Notes: generated by a model not told the origin, from the sequence alone. A stretch of DNA of 64,000 bases from Rhizobium leguminosarum bv. trifolii WSM1325 (GCA_000023185.1 CP001622.1:3591501-3655500), one strand, 5' to 3'; shown: positions 17,485-26,418, numbered from the stretch's first letter. Translations and numbers: made by a program.

Positions 17485-18557
17485 CGGCAACAACGATCGG
17501 CATTATCGGCGGCGGCCAGCTCGGCCGCATGCTGGCGATTGCCGCCGCCAGGTTGAATTTTCGCACGGTCATCCTCGAGCCGCAGGCGGACTGCCCGGCC
17601 GCCCAGCTCGCCAACCGGCAGATTACCGCTGCCTATGACGATCCGGCGGCACTCGCCGAACTCGCCGATATCTGCGATGTCGTCACCTACGAATTCGAAA
17701 ACGTGCCTGTCGCAGCCGCCGAAAAGCTCTCGGCGAGCGTGTCGGTCTATCCGCCGCCGAAGGCGCTGGAAGCCGCCCAGGACCGTCTCGTCGAAAAACG
17801 CTTTCTCAACGGCTGCGGCATAACCACTGCACGCTTCCATGCGATCCACAGCCAGGCCGATCTCGAAACGGCGCTGAAGGATTTCGGCGGCCAGGGCGTG
17901 CTGAAGACCCGCCGTCTCGGTTATGACGGCAAGGGCCAGAAGGTTTTCCGCTCGGCGGCCGACAGCCCGGATGGCACCTATGCAGCACTTGGCGGCGTGC
18001 CGCTCATTCTCGAAAGCTTCGTCGCCTTCGAGCGTGAAGTCTCGATCATCGCCGCCCGCGCCACCGACGGTACGGTCGTCTGCTTCGATCCCGCCGAGAA
18101 TGTCCACCGCAACGGCATCCTCCACACCTCGACGGTTCCCGCCGCGATCTCGGCGCCGACGGCGGACGCCGCGCGGAAATCGGCCGAGAAAATCCTTGCC
18201 GCATTGAACTATGTCGGCGTCATCGGCATCGAATTCTTTGTGCTTGCCGATGGCGGTCTGATCGCCAACGAGATGGCGCCGCGCGTCCACAACTCCGGTC
18301 ACTGGACGGAAGCCGCCTGCGTCGTCAGCCAGTTCGAGCAGCATATCCGCGCCGTCACCGGCCTGCCGCTTGGCAATGCCGAGCGACATTCCGACTGCGT
18401 CATGCAGAACCTGATCGGCGACGATATCCTTGCCGTTCCCGACTGGCTGCGGCGCCCCGACACGCTGGTTCATCTCTACGGCAAGACCGAGTGGCGCCCC
18501 GGCCGCAAGATGGGTCATGTCACCACCGTGACGCCGAAATCGCCGGTTTGGACCTGA
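17481..18557 (+). CDS. purK: PurK, N5-carboxyaminoimidazole ribonucleotide synthase
   Basis: A 358-residue ATP-grasp enzyme starting at the ATG that overlaps the purE stop ([18 protein letters not shown]). It shows the N-terminal glycine loop, the [17 protein letters not shown]-grasp strand and the [14 protein letters not shown] active-site block. It carboxylates AIR using ATP and bicarbonate, supplying PurE. An in-frame upstream start inside purE is rejected because of the clean coupled start. A Rho-independent hairpin lies at 18643-18664. Confidence 0.97.
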   Translation: MTATTIGIIGGGQLGRMLAIAAARLNFRTVILEPQADCPAAQLANRQITAAYDDPAALAELADICDVVTYEFENVPVAAAEKLSASVSVYPPPKALEAAQDRLVEKRFLNGCGITTARFHAIHSQADLETALKDFGGQGVLKTRRLGYDGKGQKVFRSAADSPDGTYAALGGVPLILESFVAFEREVSIIAARATDGTVVCFDPAENVHRNGILHTSTVPAAISAPTADAARKSAEKILAALNYVGVIGIEFFVLADGGLIANEMAPRVHNSGHWTEAACVVSQFEQHIRAVTGLPLGNAERHSDCVMQNLIGDDILAVPDWLRRPDTLVHLYGKTEWRPGRKMGHVTTVTPKSPVWT

Positions 18558-18597
18558 GAAAACACCTCTGCGCCTTGGGAAAAACACCTTCATGTGG

Positions 18598-18626
18598 TTG
18601 ACACGGAAAAGGTGACGGGGTATCTG
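18598..18626 (+). promoter_or_regulatory. Candidate sigma-70 promoter upstream of rpmJ
   Basis: TTGACA at 18598-18603 and TATCTG at 18621-18626 are separated by 17 bases, close to a housekeeping consensus. Transcription would begin around 18633, just before the hairpin at 18643-18664. It is the best-looking promoter for rpmJ, but the same bases also form part of an inverted repeat, CACCTT (18585-18590) with AAGGTG (18609-18614). Confidence 0.5.
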
Positions 18627-18642
18627 CTCCCCCACCTAAACA

Positions 18643-18664
18643 GCGCGCCCGATGGCGCGCTTTT
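18643..18664 (+). terminator. Rho-independent terminator after purEK, upstream of rpmJ
   Basis: GCGCGCC (18643-18649) and GGCGCGC (18654-18660) form a seven-pair GC stem with a four-base loop followed by TTTT. It is well placed to end purEK transcription. It also lies downstream of the candidate rpmJ promoter, so it could attenuate rpmJ. Confidence 0.75.
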
Positions 18665-18720
18665 GATTGTTAAAGATACGGGCGAATGTGAATTCCCCAT
18701 AGAGATCGCGGATCAAAAAA

Positions 18721-18846
18721 ATGAAGATTAAGAATTCGCTCAAGTCGCTCAAGGCTCGTCACCGTGACAACCGTCTGGTTCGCCGCAAGGGCCGCATGTA
18801 CATCATCAACAAGCTGAACCCGCGCTTCAAGGCTCGTCAGGGCTGA
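18721..18846 (+). CDS. rpmJ: Ribosomal protein L36 (bL36)
   Basis: A 41-residue, very basic protein: [20 protein letters not shown], then [20 protein letters not shown] and G. This is the L36 form that lacks the zinc-binding Cys/His residues, as usual in alphaproteobacteria. It is a component of the large ribosomal subunit. It is a single gene, not part of a ribosomal operon, preceded by a 163-base leader that holds the promoter and hairpin described nearby. Confidence 0.95.
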   Translation: MKIKNSLKSLKARHRDNRLVRRKGRMYIINKLNPRFKARQG

Positions 18847-18958
18847 TTTCGCGCGTCCGGATCGCCCTGCCGCGTGCGCTTGCGCCGGCAGATATATCCG
18901 GTGGGTCGCTGCGGTGATCACGTCAAATTTGTTTGATCTTCGGCGCTGGCGGGCTAAT

Positions 18959-19594
18959 ATGTCCGCCATGCGCTTTTTTGCTTTGACATCAGCGGCGCTG
19001 CCGCTCGCCCTCATTCTCCTTACCCCCTCCTTTCCGGCCGCCGCCGCGGAAAAGTCGGCTGCCGTCGCGAAAAAGGACGTCATCGTCGAGCAGGCGGATG
19101 CCAACAATTCGCCGAAGCAGCACCTCGACCAGCTCTTCAGCCAGCTGAAGCGTGAACGCGATCCCGAAAAAGCCAGTGGCATCGCCAATGAAATCCGCAT
19201 GGAATGGAACGATTCGGGCAGTGCCACCGTCAATCTGCTGATGCAGTGGGCCGACAAGGCGATCGAGGAAAAGCGCAACCCCGCCGCCCTCGATTTCCTC
19301 GACGAGGCGATCGCGCTGAAGCCCGATTATGCCGAAAGCTGGAACCGCCGCGCCACGCTGAATTTCGTCATGGGAAATTATCGCAAGTCGATGTCCGACA
19401 TCGAACGTGTACTCGATCTCGAGCCGCGTCATTTCGGCGCGCTCTCCGGCATGGCGGCGATCCTCAGCAATTCCGGTAACGATCAGCTGACCTTGAAGGC
19501 GTGGGAGCGTTTTCTCGATATCTATCCCGCCGAACGCACCGCGCAAGAACAGGCCAACACACTTGCGGAAAAACTCGCCGGCAACCGCACCTGA
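18959..19594 (+). CDS. Secreted TPR protein
   Basis: A 211-residue protein with an N-terminal signal peptide (MSAMRFFALTSAALPLALIL, cleavage likely after AAAA) and two to three tetratricopeptide repeats in residues 85-190. AALDFLDEAIALKPDYAESW and NYRKSMSDIERVLDLEPRHF carry the TPR pattern. The start could also be the ATG at 18968; a GTG at 18914 would spoil the signal peptide. TPR proteins of this kind are periplasmic scaffolds; the partner is unknown. The alpha/beta hydrolase gene follows in the same direction. Confidence 0.8.
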   Translation: MSAMRFFALTSAALPLALILLTPSFPAAAAEKSAAVAKKDVIVEQADANNSPKQHLDQLFSQLKRERDPEKASGIANEIRMEWNDSGSATVNLLMQWADKAIEEKRNPAALDFLDEAIALKPDYAESWNRRATLNFVMGNYRKSMSDIERVLDLEPRHFGALSGMAAILSNSGNDQLTLKAWERFLDIYPAERTAQEQANTLAEKLAGNRT

Positions 19595-19703
19595 TTCCGG
19601 ACGGCGGCCTTGACGTCGGATCGTGCCGCGCAATTTTAGAATAGAGCGGGAACGATGCGGTGCCCGCTCGCAGGTCATCCCGCAATTACCGCTTGTTGAG
19701 ATC

Positions 19704-20780
19704 ATGCTTGCAGAAGTTTCCGCTCTTCTCGCCCCGCTCGCCGCCGCCATCGGTTACTCCACTTATAAGGCGCGGCAATTTGAACACGCCTATCCGAATA
19801 TCGGCGAACTGACCGATATCGGCGGCTACCGCATGAATGCGGTCCACGTCCCGCCGCCAGAAAATTCGGATCTGCCGGCTCTGGTCTTCATTCACGGCGC
19901 CAGCGGCAATCTGCTCGACCAGGTCGTGGCCTTCCGCGCCGCACTCGAAGGCCGGGCGGAAATGCTGTTCGTCGATCGCCCCGGTCATGGCTATTCCGAA
20001 CGCGGCGGTCCTGAGAACGCCGTCCCCTCCGGCCAGGCCGATGCAATCGCCAGACTGATGGAGAAGCGCGGCATCGAAAAGGCGATCATCGTCGGCCATT
20101 CCTTCGGCGGCGCGATCACCGCCGCCTTCGGCCTGCGCCATCCTGACAAAACCGCCGGCCTGCTCTTCCTCGCGCCCGCCACTCATCCATGGCCAGGCGG
20201 CATCGACTGGTACTATCACCTGGCAACCGTGCCGATCGTCGGCTGGCTCTTCAACCACGCAATCGTCGTGCCGCTTGGGCTCAGCCGGCTGGAGCGGGGC
20301 ACGCTGAATGTATTCCGCCCCAATCCGCGCCCGGCCGACTACATCGAAAAAACCGGTCCGTCGCTGGTACTGCGTCCCAGCGCGTTCCAGAACAATGCCG
20401 ACGATTTCAAACGACTGCTTGCCTATGTGAAGGAGCAGTCGCTGCTCTATTCGCAGATCACCGCTCCGACCGTCATCATAACAGGCGACAGCGACGAGAT
20501 CGTCTGGGAACACCTGCACTCGCGCGGCCTTGCCCGCGATATATCAGGCTCCGAACTCATCACCGTTCGCGGCGTCGGCCACAAGCCGGATTACCTCGCA
20601 ACCGATGTCGCCATCGCCGCCATGGAGAAGATATCAGGCAAGCCGCGCGACCTGCAGGCGATCGCCCGCAGGGCCGAAGAGAGGCTTGCCGCGGCCTCAC
20701 GCGATCGGACGGCCGCAGCCGTACCATCGTTGGGGCCGACAGGACCCCACGTCTTTTCAGAGGCGCCGAGGACGCCGTAG
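19704..20780 (+). CDS. Alpha/beta hydrolase with repeat-derived C-terminus
   Basis: A 358-residue alpha/beta hydrolase. FIHGASGNL is the oxyanion strand, VDRPGHGYSE is the family's next signature, GHSFGGAI is the nucleophile elbow with its Ser, TGDSDEIV carries the acid, and the RGVGHKPD His completes the triad. The N-terminus is hydrophobic, probably a membrane anchor. The ATG at 19704 is chosen over a GTG at 19623 because the extension has no support. The substrate is unknown. The last dozen codons and the TAG come from a truncated copy of the intergenic repeat also seen at 15738 and 27408. Confidence 0.85.
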   Translation: MLAEVSALLAPLAAAIGYSTYKARQFEHAYPNIGELTDIGGYRMNAVHVPPPENSDLPALVFIHGASGNLLDQVVAFRAALEGRAEMLFVDRPGHGYSERGGPENAVPSGQADAIARLMEKRGIEKAIIVGHSFGGAITAAFGLRHPDKTAGLLFLAPATHPWPGGIDWYYHLATVPIVGWLFNHAIVVPLGLSRLERGTLNVFRPNPRPADYIEKTGPSLVLRPSAFQNNADDFKRLLAYVKEQSLLYSQITAPTVIITGDSDEIVWEHLHSRGLARDISGSELITVRGVGHKPDYLATDVAIAAMEKISGKPRDLQAIARRAEERLAAASRDRTAAAVPSLGPTGPHVFSEAPRTP

Positions 20781-20803
20781 CACTTTGAATGCTGCATAAT
20801 TTT
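20750..20803. repeat. Palindromic intergenic repeat, copy 2 (truncated)
   Basis: GTCTTTTCAGAGGCGC and GTAGCACTTTGAA match modules of the copies at 15738-15837 and 27408-27513, followed by GCTGCATAATTTT. The second arm of the GCATAATT palindrome is missing. It has the same orientation as copy 1 and overlaps the end of the hydrolase gene. Confidence 0.7.
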
Positions 20804-20826
20804 GTCAGCATCGTCCGAAACCTGCC

Positions 20827-21543
20827 TCAGGCGCCGAGACTGACGCCACCATCGCAGGTGATGACATGGCCACTCATAAATCCGTTTCCGATCAGGAAGG
20901 CAATCGCCTCCGCGATATCCTCCGGCCTGCCGACACGGCCGACCGGCGTGCGGCCGGCGAAATCCGCAAAGACGCTGTCGCGCTGCTCGGGCGGCAGGAA
21001 ATTCCACCACGGCGTATCGACGACCCCGGGGGAAACGCCGTTGACGCGCAGCGGCTTCAATTCGGCGGCAAGCACCGGCACCATCGCCTCGATGCCGGCA
21101 TTGACGGCCGCAAGTCCAGCCGTGCCAGGCATCGCAGCTTGCGCGCTGACCGCCGAAACGAAGGTGATGCTGCCGCCCGGCTGCAGCAGCGGCAGTGCCG
21201 CCTGGGCTGCCGCGGCATGCGGGATGAGCTTGGTCTGAAACCCGGCAAGCAGATCCGCCATGTCGAGCGTCACGAAGGGTCCGGCACCGTGACCGCTGCC
21301 CATCGCCAGCACGAGATGACCGAATGCGCCGATCTGGGAAAAAGCCTCCCCGAGACCGGAGAGCTCCGCCGCATCGAGCACGAGGCTGCGCAGTTCGCCC
21401 GCGAGCGATGCCGTCGCCGCGGCAAGCTTTTCGCCGTCGCGGCCCGCAATGGTAACGGTATACCCCTGTTTCAACAGTAATTTCGCCGTGGCAAGGCCGA
21501 TGCCGGAAGAACCGCCGATGACGACCACATGCTGCGAAGACAT
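20827..21543 (-). CDS. SDR-family protein lacking the catalytic Tyr and Lys
   Basis: A 238-residue Rossmann protein of the short-chain dehydrogenase/reductase family. VIGGSSGIGLATAKLL is the cofactor glycine motif, TFVSAVSA the active-site Ser strand, and RVNGVSPGVVDTPWW the PG motif. Where the family has YxxxK, this has L-A-A-V-N (GLAAVNAGIEAM), so both catalytic residues are replaced. NNAG is also changed (LAMGSGHG). It may be a binding or regulatory Rossmann protein, or an SDR with another mechanism. It is divergent from the XRE-type regulator, which probably controls it. Confidence 0.85.
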   Translation of the reverse strand: MSSQHVVVIGGSSGIGLATAKLLLKQGYTVTIAGRDGEKLAAATASLAGELRSLVLDAAELSGLGEAFSQIGAFGHLVLAMGSGHGAGPFVTLDMADLLAGFQTKLIPHAAAAQAALPLLQPGGSITFVSAVSAQAAMPGTAGLAAVNAGIEAMVPVLAAELKPLRVNGVSPGVVDTPWWNFLPPEQRDSVFADFAGRTPVGRVGRPEDIAEAIAFLIGNGFMSGHVITCDGGVSLGA

Positions 21544-21567
21544 GATGCTGCTCCTTGAATTGATCGA

Positions 21568-21594
21568 GCCGCGGGCGTTTCAATCACCCGCGGC
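21568..21594. promoter_or_regulatory. Perfect inverted repeat in the SDR/XRE intergenic region
   Basis: GCCGCGGG (21568-21575) and CCCGCGGC (21587-21594) are separated by 11 bases. It lies 25 bases upstream of the SDR start codon. It could be the operator of the divergent regulator or a leader hairpin. A TATAAT at 21659-21664, seven bases before the regulator's ATG, suggests a nearly leaderless mRNA in the other direction. Confidence 0.4.
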
Positions 21595-21671
21595 ACCGGC
21601 ATCATGCGCGGCCTGGAAACGGCAAACAGTTCCAGTTTTATCCTGGTATTGATACTGATATAATCGCTCCC

Positions 21672-22514
21672 ATGGACCAGAGACCCGATACATTCGATGC
21701 CCGCCGCCGTGAATTCGCAGCCTTTCTGCGTTCCCGTCGCGAGCGGCTGACGCCCTCCGAAGTTGGCCTGCCGGAGGGGTTTCGCCGACGCACGCCGGGT
21801 CTCCGCCGCGAGGAGCTCGCCATGCTCGCCGGCGTCGGCACCACCTGGTACACCTGGCTGGAACAGGGCCGCGACATCCGGCCCTCCATTCAGGTGCTCA
21901 ACGCCCTTGCCGATGCGCTGCGCCTCGACGAGGCCGAGCGCCGGCATCTCTTCATCCTCAACAATCGGCAAGTGCCTCAGGCAATCTCGTCCGCACCCGA
22001 ATGTGTCGACGAGCCGCTGCAGCGCATGCTCGCCAACCTGACACACCAGCCGGCCTATGTGCTCGGCCGCCGGTGGGACGTGCTCGCCTGGAACCGTGCC
22101 GCCGAGGTGCTGTTCGGCGGTTACGACACGCTCGACCGCGACGAGCGCAATACCATGCATCGCCTCTTTGCCGACCCCGCGCATCGCAAGCTGCTCGTCG
22201 ACTGGGAAGCAGTTGCCCGCGTCTCGCTGGCGATGTTTCGCGCCGACAGTGCGCGTTATGCCGGCGATCCGGATTTCGATCGGCTGATCACGCTGCTGAA
22301 ACAGTCAAGCCCTGAATTTCGTGATTGGTGGCAGCGCCATGAGGTCGTCAGTCCGCTATCCGGCATCAAGCGCATCAACCATCCCGTCAAGGGCCGCATG
22401 TCCTTCGAACATACCGGCCTAACACTGACCAGCCGGCCGGAAATGAAACTCATCGTCTATACGCCGCTCGATGACGACGACACCAACCGGAAACTCGCCG
22501 AGCTCCTCACATAA
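21672..22514 (+). CDS. XRE-family transcriptional regulator with MmyB-like ligand domain
   Basis: A 280-residue regulator. The N-terminal helix-turn-helix (about residues 12-85) carries RTPGLRREELAMLAGVG and TWYTWLEQGRDIRPS, the hallmark of this family. The C-terminal domain (about 105-275) starts with the PAYVLGRRWDVLAWN block of MmyB-like, fatty-acid- or small-molecule-binding PAS-like domains. Such proteins usually repress a divergent oxidoreductase gene, which fits the SDR gene next to it. The ATG at 21672 has TATAAT just upstream and no clear Shine-Dalgarno. Confidence 0.92.
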   Translation: MDQRPDTFDARRREFAAFLRSRRERLTPSEVGLPEGFRRRTPGLRREELAMLAGVGTTWYTWLEQGRDIRPSIQVLNALADALRLDEAERRHLFILNNRQVPQAISSAPECVDEPLQRMLANLTHQPAYVLGRRWDVLAWNRAAEVLFGGYDTLDRDERNTMHRLFADPAHRKLLVDWEAVARVSLAMFRADSARYAGDPDFDRLITLLKQSSPEFRDWWQRHEVVSPLSGIKRINHPVKGRMSFEHTGLTLTSRPEMKLIVYTPLDDDDTNRKLAELLT

Positions 22515-22590
22515 AAGCCAACCCCTTGCATTGCCTCGGGCTGCCGCAGTCCCATATGTTTTTCCATCATTGTCCATAGGAGGGGAAATC

Positions 22591-24327
22591 ATGGGCCGCC
22601 TGCATATCGGGACGATCTCCGTCATATCAGCTTTGTCGCTGAGCCTGACCTCGGCTTTCGCCGCCTCGCCTGCGCCCGTCGAAGCCGAGCACGGCATGGT
22701 CGTCACCGCCCAGCATCTGGCGACCGATGTCGGTGTCGACGTGCTGAAAAGCGGCGGTAACGCCGTCGATGCGGCGGTCGCCGTCGGTTATGCGCTGGCG
22801 GTGGTCTATCCCTCGGCCGGCAATCTCGGCGGTGGCGGCTTCATGACCATCCGCCTGAAGGACGGCACGAAGACCTTCCTCGATTTTCGCGAACGCGCGC
22901 CGCTTGCCGCAACGAAGACTATGTATCTCGATGCCAAGGGCGATATCGTGCCGCGCGCCAGCCTCGACGGCTATCTTGCCGTTGGCGTGCCGGGCTCCGT
23001 CATGGGCTTCGAGACCGCGCGCGAGAAATACGGCAGCAAGTCGCGCGAAGAACTGATCGCGCCGGCACTTCGCTTCGCCAAGGAAGGTTTCACGCTGGAA
23101 CAGGGCGACGCCGCAAGTTTCGCCGGCAACGCCAAGCGCCTCGCCAAGGATGAGGCGGCGGCGAAGATCTTCCTGAAACCTGATGGTAAACCCTATGCAT
23201 CCGGCGAAAAACTCCAGCAGCCGGACCTTGCCGCAGTCCTGGCAGGCATTTCCGAAAAAGGCCCCGACGCCTTCTACAAGGCCGCCCCCGCCGAGGCGAT
23301 CGTCAAGGCGAGCCAGGCCAAGGGCGGCATCCTCGCCAAGGAGGATTTCGAGCAATATGCCGTGCGGGAATTGAAGCCGATCGAGTGCAATTACCGCGGC
23401 TACGACATCATTTCCTCGCCACCGCCGTCTTCCGGCGGCGTCATCATCTGCGAGATCCTCAACGTTCTCGAAGGTTATCCGCTCTCCTATCTCGGCTATA
23501 ACTCGGCCGAAACCGTGCACATCATGGTCGAGGCCATGCGCTACGCCTATGTCGACCGCAATGCAGCGCTCGGCGATCCTGATTTCGTCGAGAACCCGGT
23601 CGAGAAACTGCTCGACAAGAAATATGCCTCGGAAATTGCCGCCAAGATCGATCCCTACAGGGCCGGCGCCTCGGCGAACCTGAAACCGCTCGGCGGCAAG
23701 GAAAGCACCGAGACGACGCATTATTCGATCGTCGACGACGAGGGCAATGCGGTCGCCGTCACCTATACGCTGAACGGCTCCTTCGGCGCCGCGGTCGTCG
23801 CGCCCGGCACGGGTGTCCTACTCAACAACGAGATGGACGATTTCACCTCCAAGCCCGGTGTGCCGAACCTCTACGGATTGGTGCAGGGCGAAGCCAATGC
23901 CATCGCCCCGAAGAAGACGCCGCTTTCCTCGATGAGCCCGACGATCGTCACCCGGGACGGCAAACCATTCATGGTGATCGGCAGCCCCGGCGGCTCGCGC
24001 ATCATCACCATCACATTGGAAGCGATCCTCAATGTCGTCGATTTCGGCATGGATATCAGTCAGGCGGTCAACGCCCCGCGTGTCCACCACCAATGGCAGC
24101 CCGACAAGGTCTTTCTCGAACCCTATGCACTCTCGCCCGATACCGAAAAGACGCTTGCCGCCATGGGCTACAGCTTCGATGGCGGCAATGACGCGCCGCA
24201 ATGGGGCCAGGCCGCAGGCATCCTCGTCGGCGGCAAAAGCCTTGCGGCAATCGAAAAGGGCGGCGGCGCCCGCTACAATGGCGCCATGGATAGCCGCGCA
24301 GCGGAAGGGTCGGCAAGCGGCTACTGA
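22591..24327 (+). CDS. ggt: Gamma-glutamyltransferase, periplasmic
   Basis: A 578-residue Ntn-hydrolase precursor. An N-terminal signal peptide (MGRLHIGTISVISALSLSLT, cleavage near AFAA) is followed by the large subunit with SGGNAVDAAVAVGYAL. The autoprocessing site is T375 in TTHYSIVD; the small subunit follows with TYTLNGSFGA and GSPGGSRIIT. It hydrolyses gamma-glutamyl bonds, such as those of glutathione, or transfers the glutamyl group. The ATG at 22591 has AGGAGGGG at the right distance; an in-frame ATG at 22471 lies inside the preceding regulator gene and is rejected. Confidence 0.96.
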   Translation: MGRLHIGTISVISALSLSLTSAFAASPAPVEAEHGMVVTAQHLATDVGVDVLKSGGNAVDAAVAVGYALAVVYPSAGNLGGGGFMTIRLKDGTKTFLDFRERAPLAATKTMYLDAKGDIVPRASLDGYLAVGVPGSVMGFETAREKYGSKSREELIAPALRFAKEGFTLEQGDAASFAGNAKRLAKDEAAAKIFLKPDGKPYASGEKLQQPDLAAVLAGISEKGPDAFYKAAPAEAIVKASQAKGGILAKEDFEQYAVRELKPIECNYRGYDIISSPPPSSGGVIICEILNVLEGYPLSYLGYNSAETVHIMVEAMRYAYVDRNAALGDPDFVENPVEKLLDKKYASEIAAKIDPYRAGASANLKPLGGKESTETTHYSIVDDEGNAVAVTYTLNGSFGAAVVAPGTGVLLNNEMDDFTSKPGVPNLYGLVQGEANAIAPKKTPLSSMSPTIVTRDGKPFMVIGSPGGSRIITITLEAILNVVDFGMDISQAVNAPRVHHQWQPDKVFLEPYALSPDTEKTLAAMGYSFDGGNDAPQWGQAAGILVGGKSLAAIEKGGGARYNGAMDSRAAEGSASGY

Positions 24328-24483
24328 CGCTTCGAGATCGCCTGATCAAACAGTCGGCGGAAAGCGCAACGCGGCTCAAGAAGCAGCGGTGGCACCATTC
24401 ATGTCACCGTGACAAAGTCGCCGTTCACAATTGGCTTGCCGCGCCCTATGCATGGGCGAACCCGCAAGCAGAAAGATTCCCGG

Positions 24484-25458
24484 ATGGCTAGCATTGAAAT
24501 GATTGTCGCAGCTCGCGCCCGTCTGCGCGGTCATGCAAGGCGCACGCCGCTTCTCTCCTCTCCTTTTTTGAATGAGATTGCCGGCCGGCGTCTGTTCGTG
24601 AAAGCGGAATGCCTGCAGCATTCCGGCTCGTTCAAGTTTCGCGGCGGCTGGTCGGCCGTCTCCGGCCTCGATGCTGCGGTACGCTCGAAGGGCGTCATCG
24701 CCTTTTCCTCCGGCAACCACGCCCAGGGCGTTGCGCTTGCGGCCAAGCTGCACGGCGTGCCCTCCGTCATCATCATGCCGAGCGATGCGCCGAAGCTGAA
24801 GATCGCCAACACCCGCGCCTTCGGCGCTGAAGTGGTGCTCTACGACCGCGTCAACGAGGATCGCGACGAGATCGGCGCGAGACTTTCGGCCGAGCGCGGC
24901 CTGACGCTGATCAAGCCCTTCGACGAACCGCTCGTCATCGCCGGTCAGGGCACGACCGGTCTCGAAATCTCCGAGCAGGCTGGGGAGGAAGGCGTGACAT
25001 CCGCCGAAGTCCTCGTTCCCTGCGGCGGCGGCGGATTGACCTCCGGCATTGCGCTGGCCCTCGAAGCCAGCTCCCCCGGCTTTCGCGTCCGTCCCTGCGA
25101 GCCCAGGGATTTCGACGACACGACCCGCTCGCTCGCCTCCGGCAAGATCGAACGCAACGCGGCGGTATCGGGCTCGATCTGCGATGCGATCGTCACGCCG
25201 CAGCCGGGCAACATCACCTTCCCGATCCTCAAGCGCCTCGCCGGCGCCGGCATCGTCGTCACCGACGAGGAGGCGCTGCGGGCCATGGCGCTTGCCTTCT
25301 CGCGATTGAAGATCGTCGTCGAGCCCGGCGGCGCCGTGGCGCTCGCCGCCGCCCTCTTCCATGGCGATGCCCTGGAAAGCGACACAGCCGTCGTGGTCAC
25401 CTCCGGCGGCAATGTCGATCCCGATATCTTCGCCATGGCTCTGGAACGTTTCGGCTGA
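24484..25458 (+). CDS. Threonine/serine dehydratase-like PLP enzyme
   Basis: A 324-residue fold-type II PLP enzyme. K51 in the HSGSFKFRGG motif binds the cofactor, SSGNHAQGVALAAKLHG is the substrate loop and PCGGGGLTSGI the phosphate-binding loop. VVTSGGNVD near the end is also typical. Size and motifs fit catabolic threonine dehydratase or serine racemase-type enzymes, without the C-terminal ACT domain of biosynthetic IlvA. The ATG at 24484 is chosen; the in-frame start at 24409 adds an unlikely basic extension. The precise substrate is not certain. Confidence 0.9.
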   Translation: MASIEMIVAARARLRGHARRTPLLSSPFLNEIAGRRLFVKAECLQHSGSFKFRGGWSAVSGLDAAVRSKGVIAFSSGNHAQGVALAAKLHGVPSVIIMPSDAPKLKIANTRAFGAEVVLYDRVNEDRDEIGARLSAERGLTLIKPFDEPLVIAGQGTTGLEISEQAGEEGVTSAEVLVPCGGGGLTSGIALALEASSPGFRVRPCEPRDFDDTTRSLASGKIERNAAVSGSICDAIVTPQPGNITFPILKRLAGAGIVVTDEEALRAMALAFSRLKIVVEPGGAVALAAALFHGDALESDTAVVVTSGGNVDPDIFAMALERFG

Positions 25459-25525
25459 ACATCGTGCAAGTGAACGCCGTCGACCATCCGCAGCAGCAGC
25501 CGCGGATGGTTTCTATCTTTTACAA

Positions 25526-26323
25526 TTACGCGACCTTGTAGCGTTTCGCCGGCGCGGTGCGCGAGAGATTCGGCATCAATGCCTGACGCGCCTGCTCGTA
25601 GGCGGCAAGCAGGCCTGCATCCTCAAGCGAGGGGATCGTTGCAAATTCGCCCTGCTCAAGACCTGCGAGCGACGCATCGACCATATTTTCTGCCGACATT
25701 ACGATCTCATTCGGCAAATGTTCAACCGGCGTGCCGGCGATGTCCCAGAATTCCGTGGCGGTGGCGCCGGGCAGCACGGCCTGCACGCGAATGTTCTTCT
25801 CCGCCAATTCGTGCTTCAGCGACTGGCTGAAGGCGAGCACGAAGGCCTTCGTACCGCCGTAAACACCGTTCAGCAGCTCCGGCGCGATCGCGACGATGGA
25901 CGCAATATTGATGATCGTGCCGCCGCCGCGTGTAGCGAAACCCGGCACGGCGGCATAGGTCAGCCGCGTCAGCGCCGTGACGTTGAGCTCGATCATCTCC
26001 TGCATCTTGTCGACATCGGCGGAAAGCAGCGGCGCCGTTCCACCGACACCGGCATTGTTGACCAGCAGCGTGATGCTCCGGTCTTCCTTCAACACCCCTT
26101 CGATGCGGCCGAGATCGGCCCGGTTGCCGAGATCGGCAACGACAGTCTCGACCGTCCGGCCGGTCTCATCGGTCAGCCGGCTTGCCAGCGTCTTCAACCG
26201 TTCGCCGTTGCGGGCAACGAGAATGAGATTGTAGCCCTGCTTCGCCAGCCTGTGGGCATAGACTGCGCCGATGCCCGAGGATGCGCCTGTTACCAGTGCC
26301 GTACCCTTATGGTCCTGTGTCAT
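25526..26323 (-). CDS. Short-chain dehydrogenase/reductase
   Basis: A 265-residue classical SDR. VTGASSGIGAVYAHRLAKQG is the NAD(P)-binding motif, LVNNAG the structural block, INIASIVAI the Ser strand and YGGTK the catalytic YxxxK. RNGERLKTL after strand 2 with its Arg suggests NADPH. The substrate is unknown. It is divergent from the AraC-type regulator at 26452-27396, which may control it. Confidence 0.92.
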   Translation of the reverse strand: MTQDHKGTALVTGASSGIGAVYAHRLAKQGYNLILVARNGERLKTLASRLTDETGRTVETVVADLGNRADLGRIEGVLKEDRSITLLVNNAGVGGTAPLLSADVDKMQEMIELNVTALTRLTYAAVPGFATRGGGTIINIASIVAIAPELLNGVYGGTKAFVLAFSQSLKHELAEKNIRVQAVLPGATATEFWDIAGTPVEHLPNEIVMSAENMVDASLAGLEQGEFATIPSLEDAGLLAAYEQARQALMPNLSRTAPAKRYKVA

Positions 26324-26418
26324 GATCCGTCTCCTTGCGTGCGCGCCGGCCCAATGCCTTGCGCTTGAGGAGAGTCTTACGCGCGATTGTGCGCGTCCTG
26401 AATGCCATATATACCACC

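Noticed and set aside
17088..18635. A 515-codon open frame on the minus strand
   Set aside because: It overlaps purE and purK on the other strand; both of those have complete family motifs.
18558..18720. 6S RNA or another known structured RNA between purK and rpmJ
   Set aside because: The region is short and shows three small hairpins, not the long, closed 6S rod with a central bubble. It is reported only as a structured leader.
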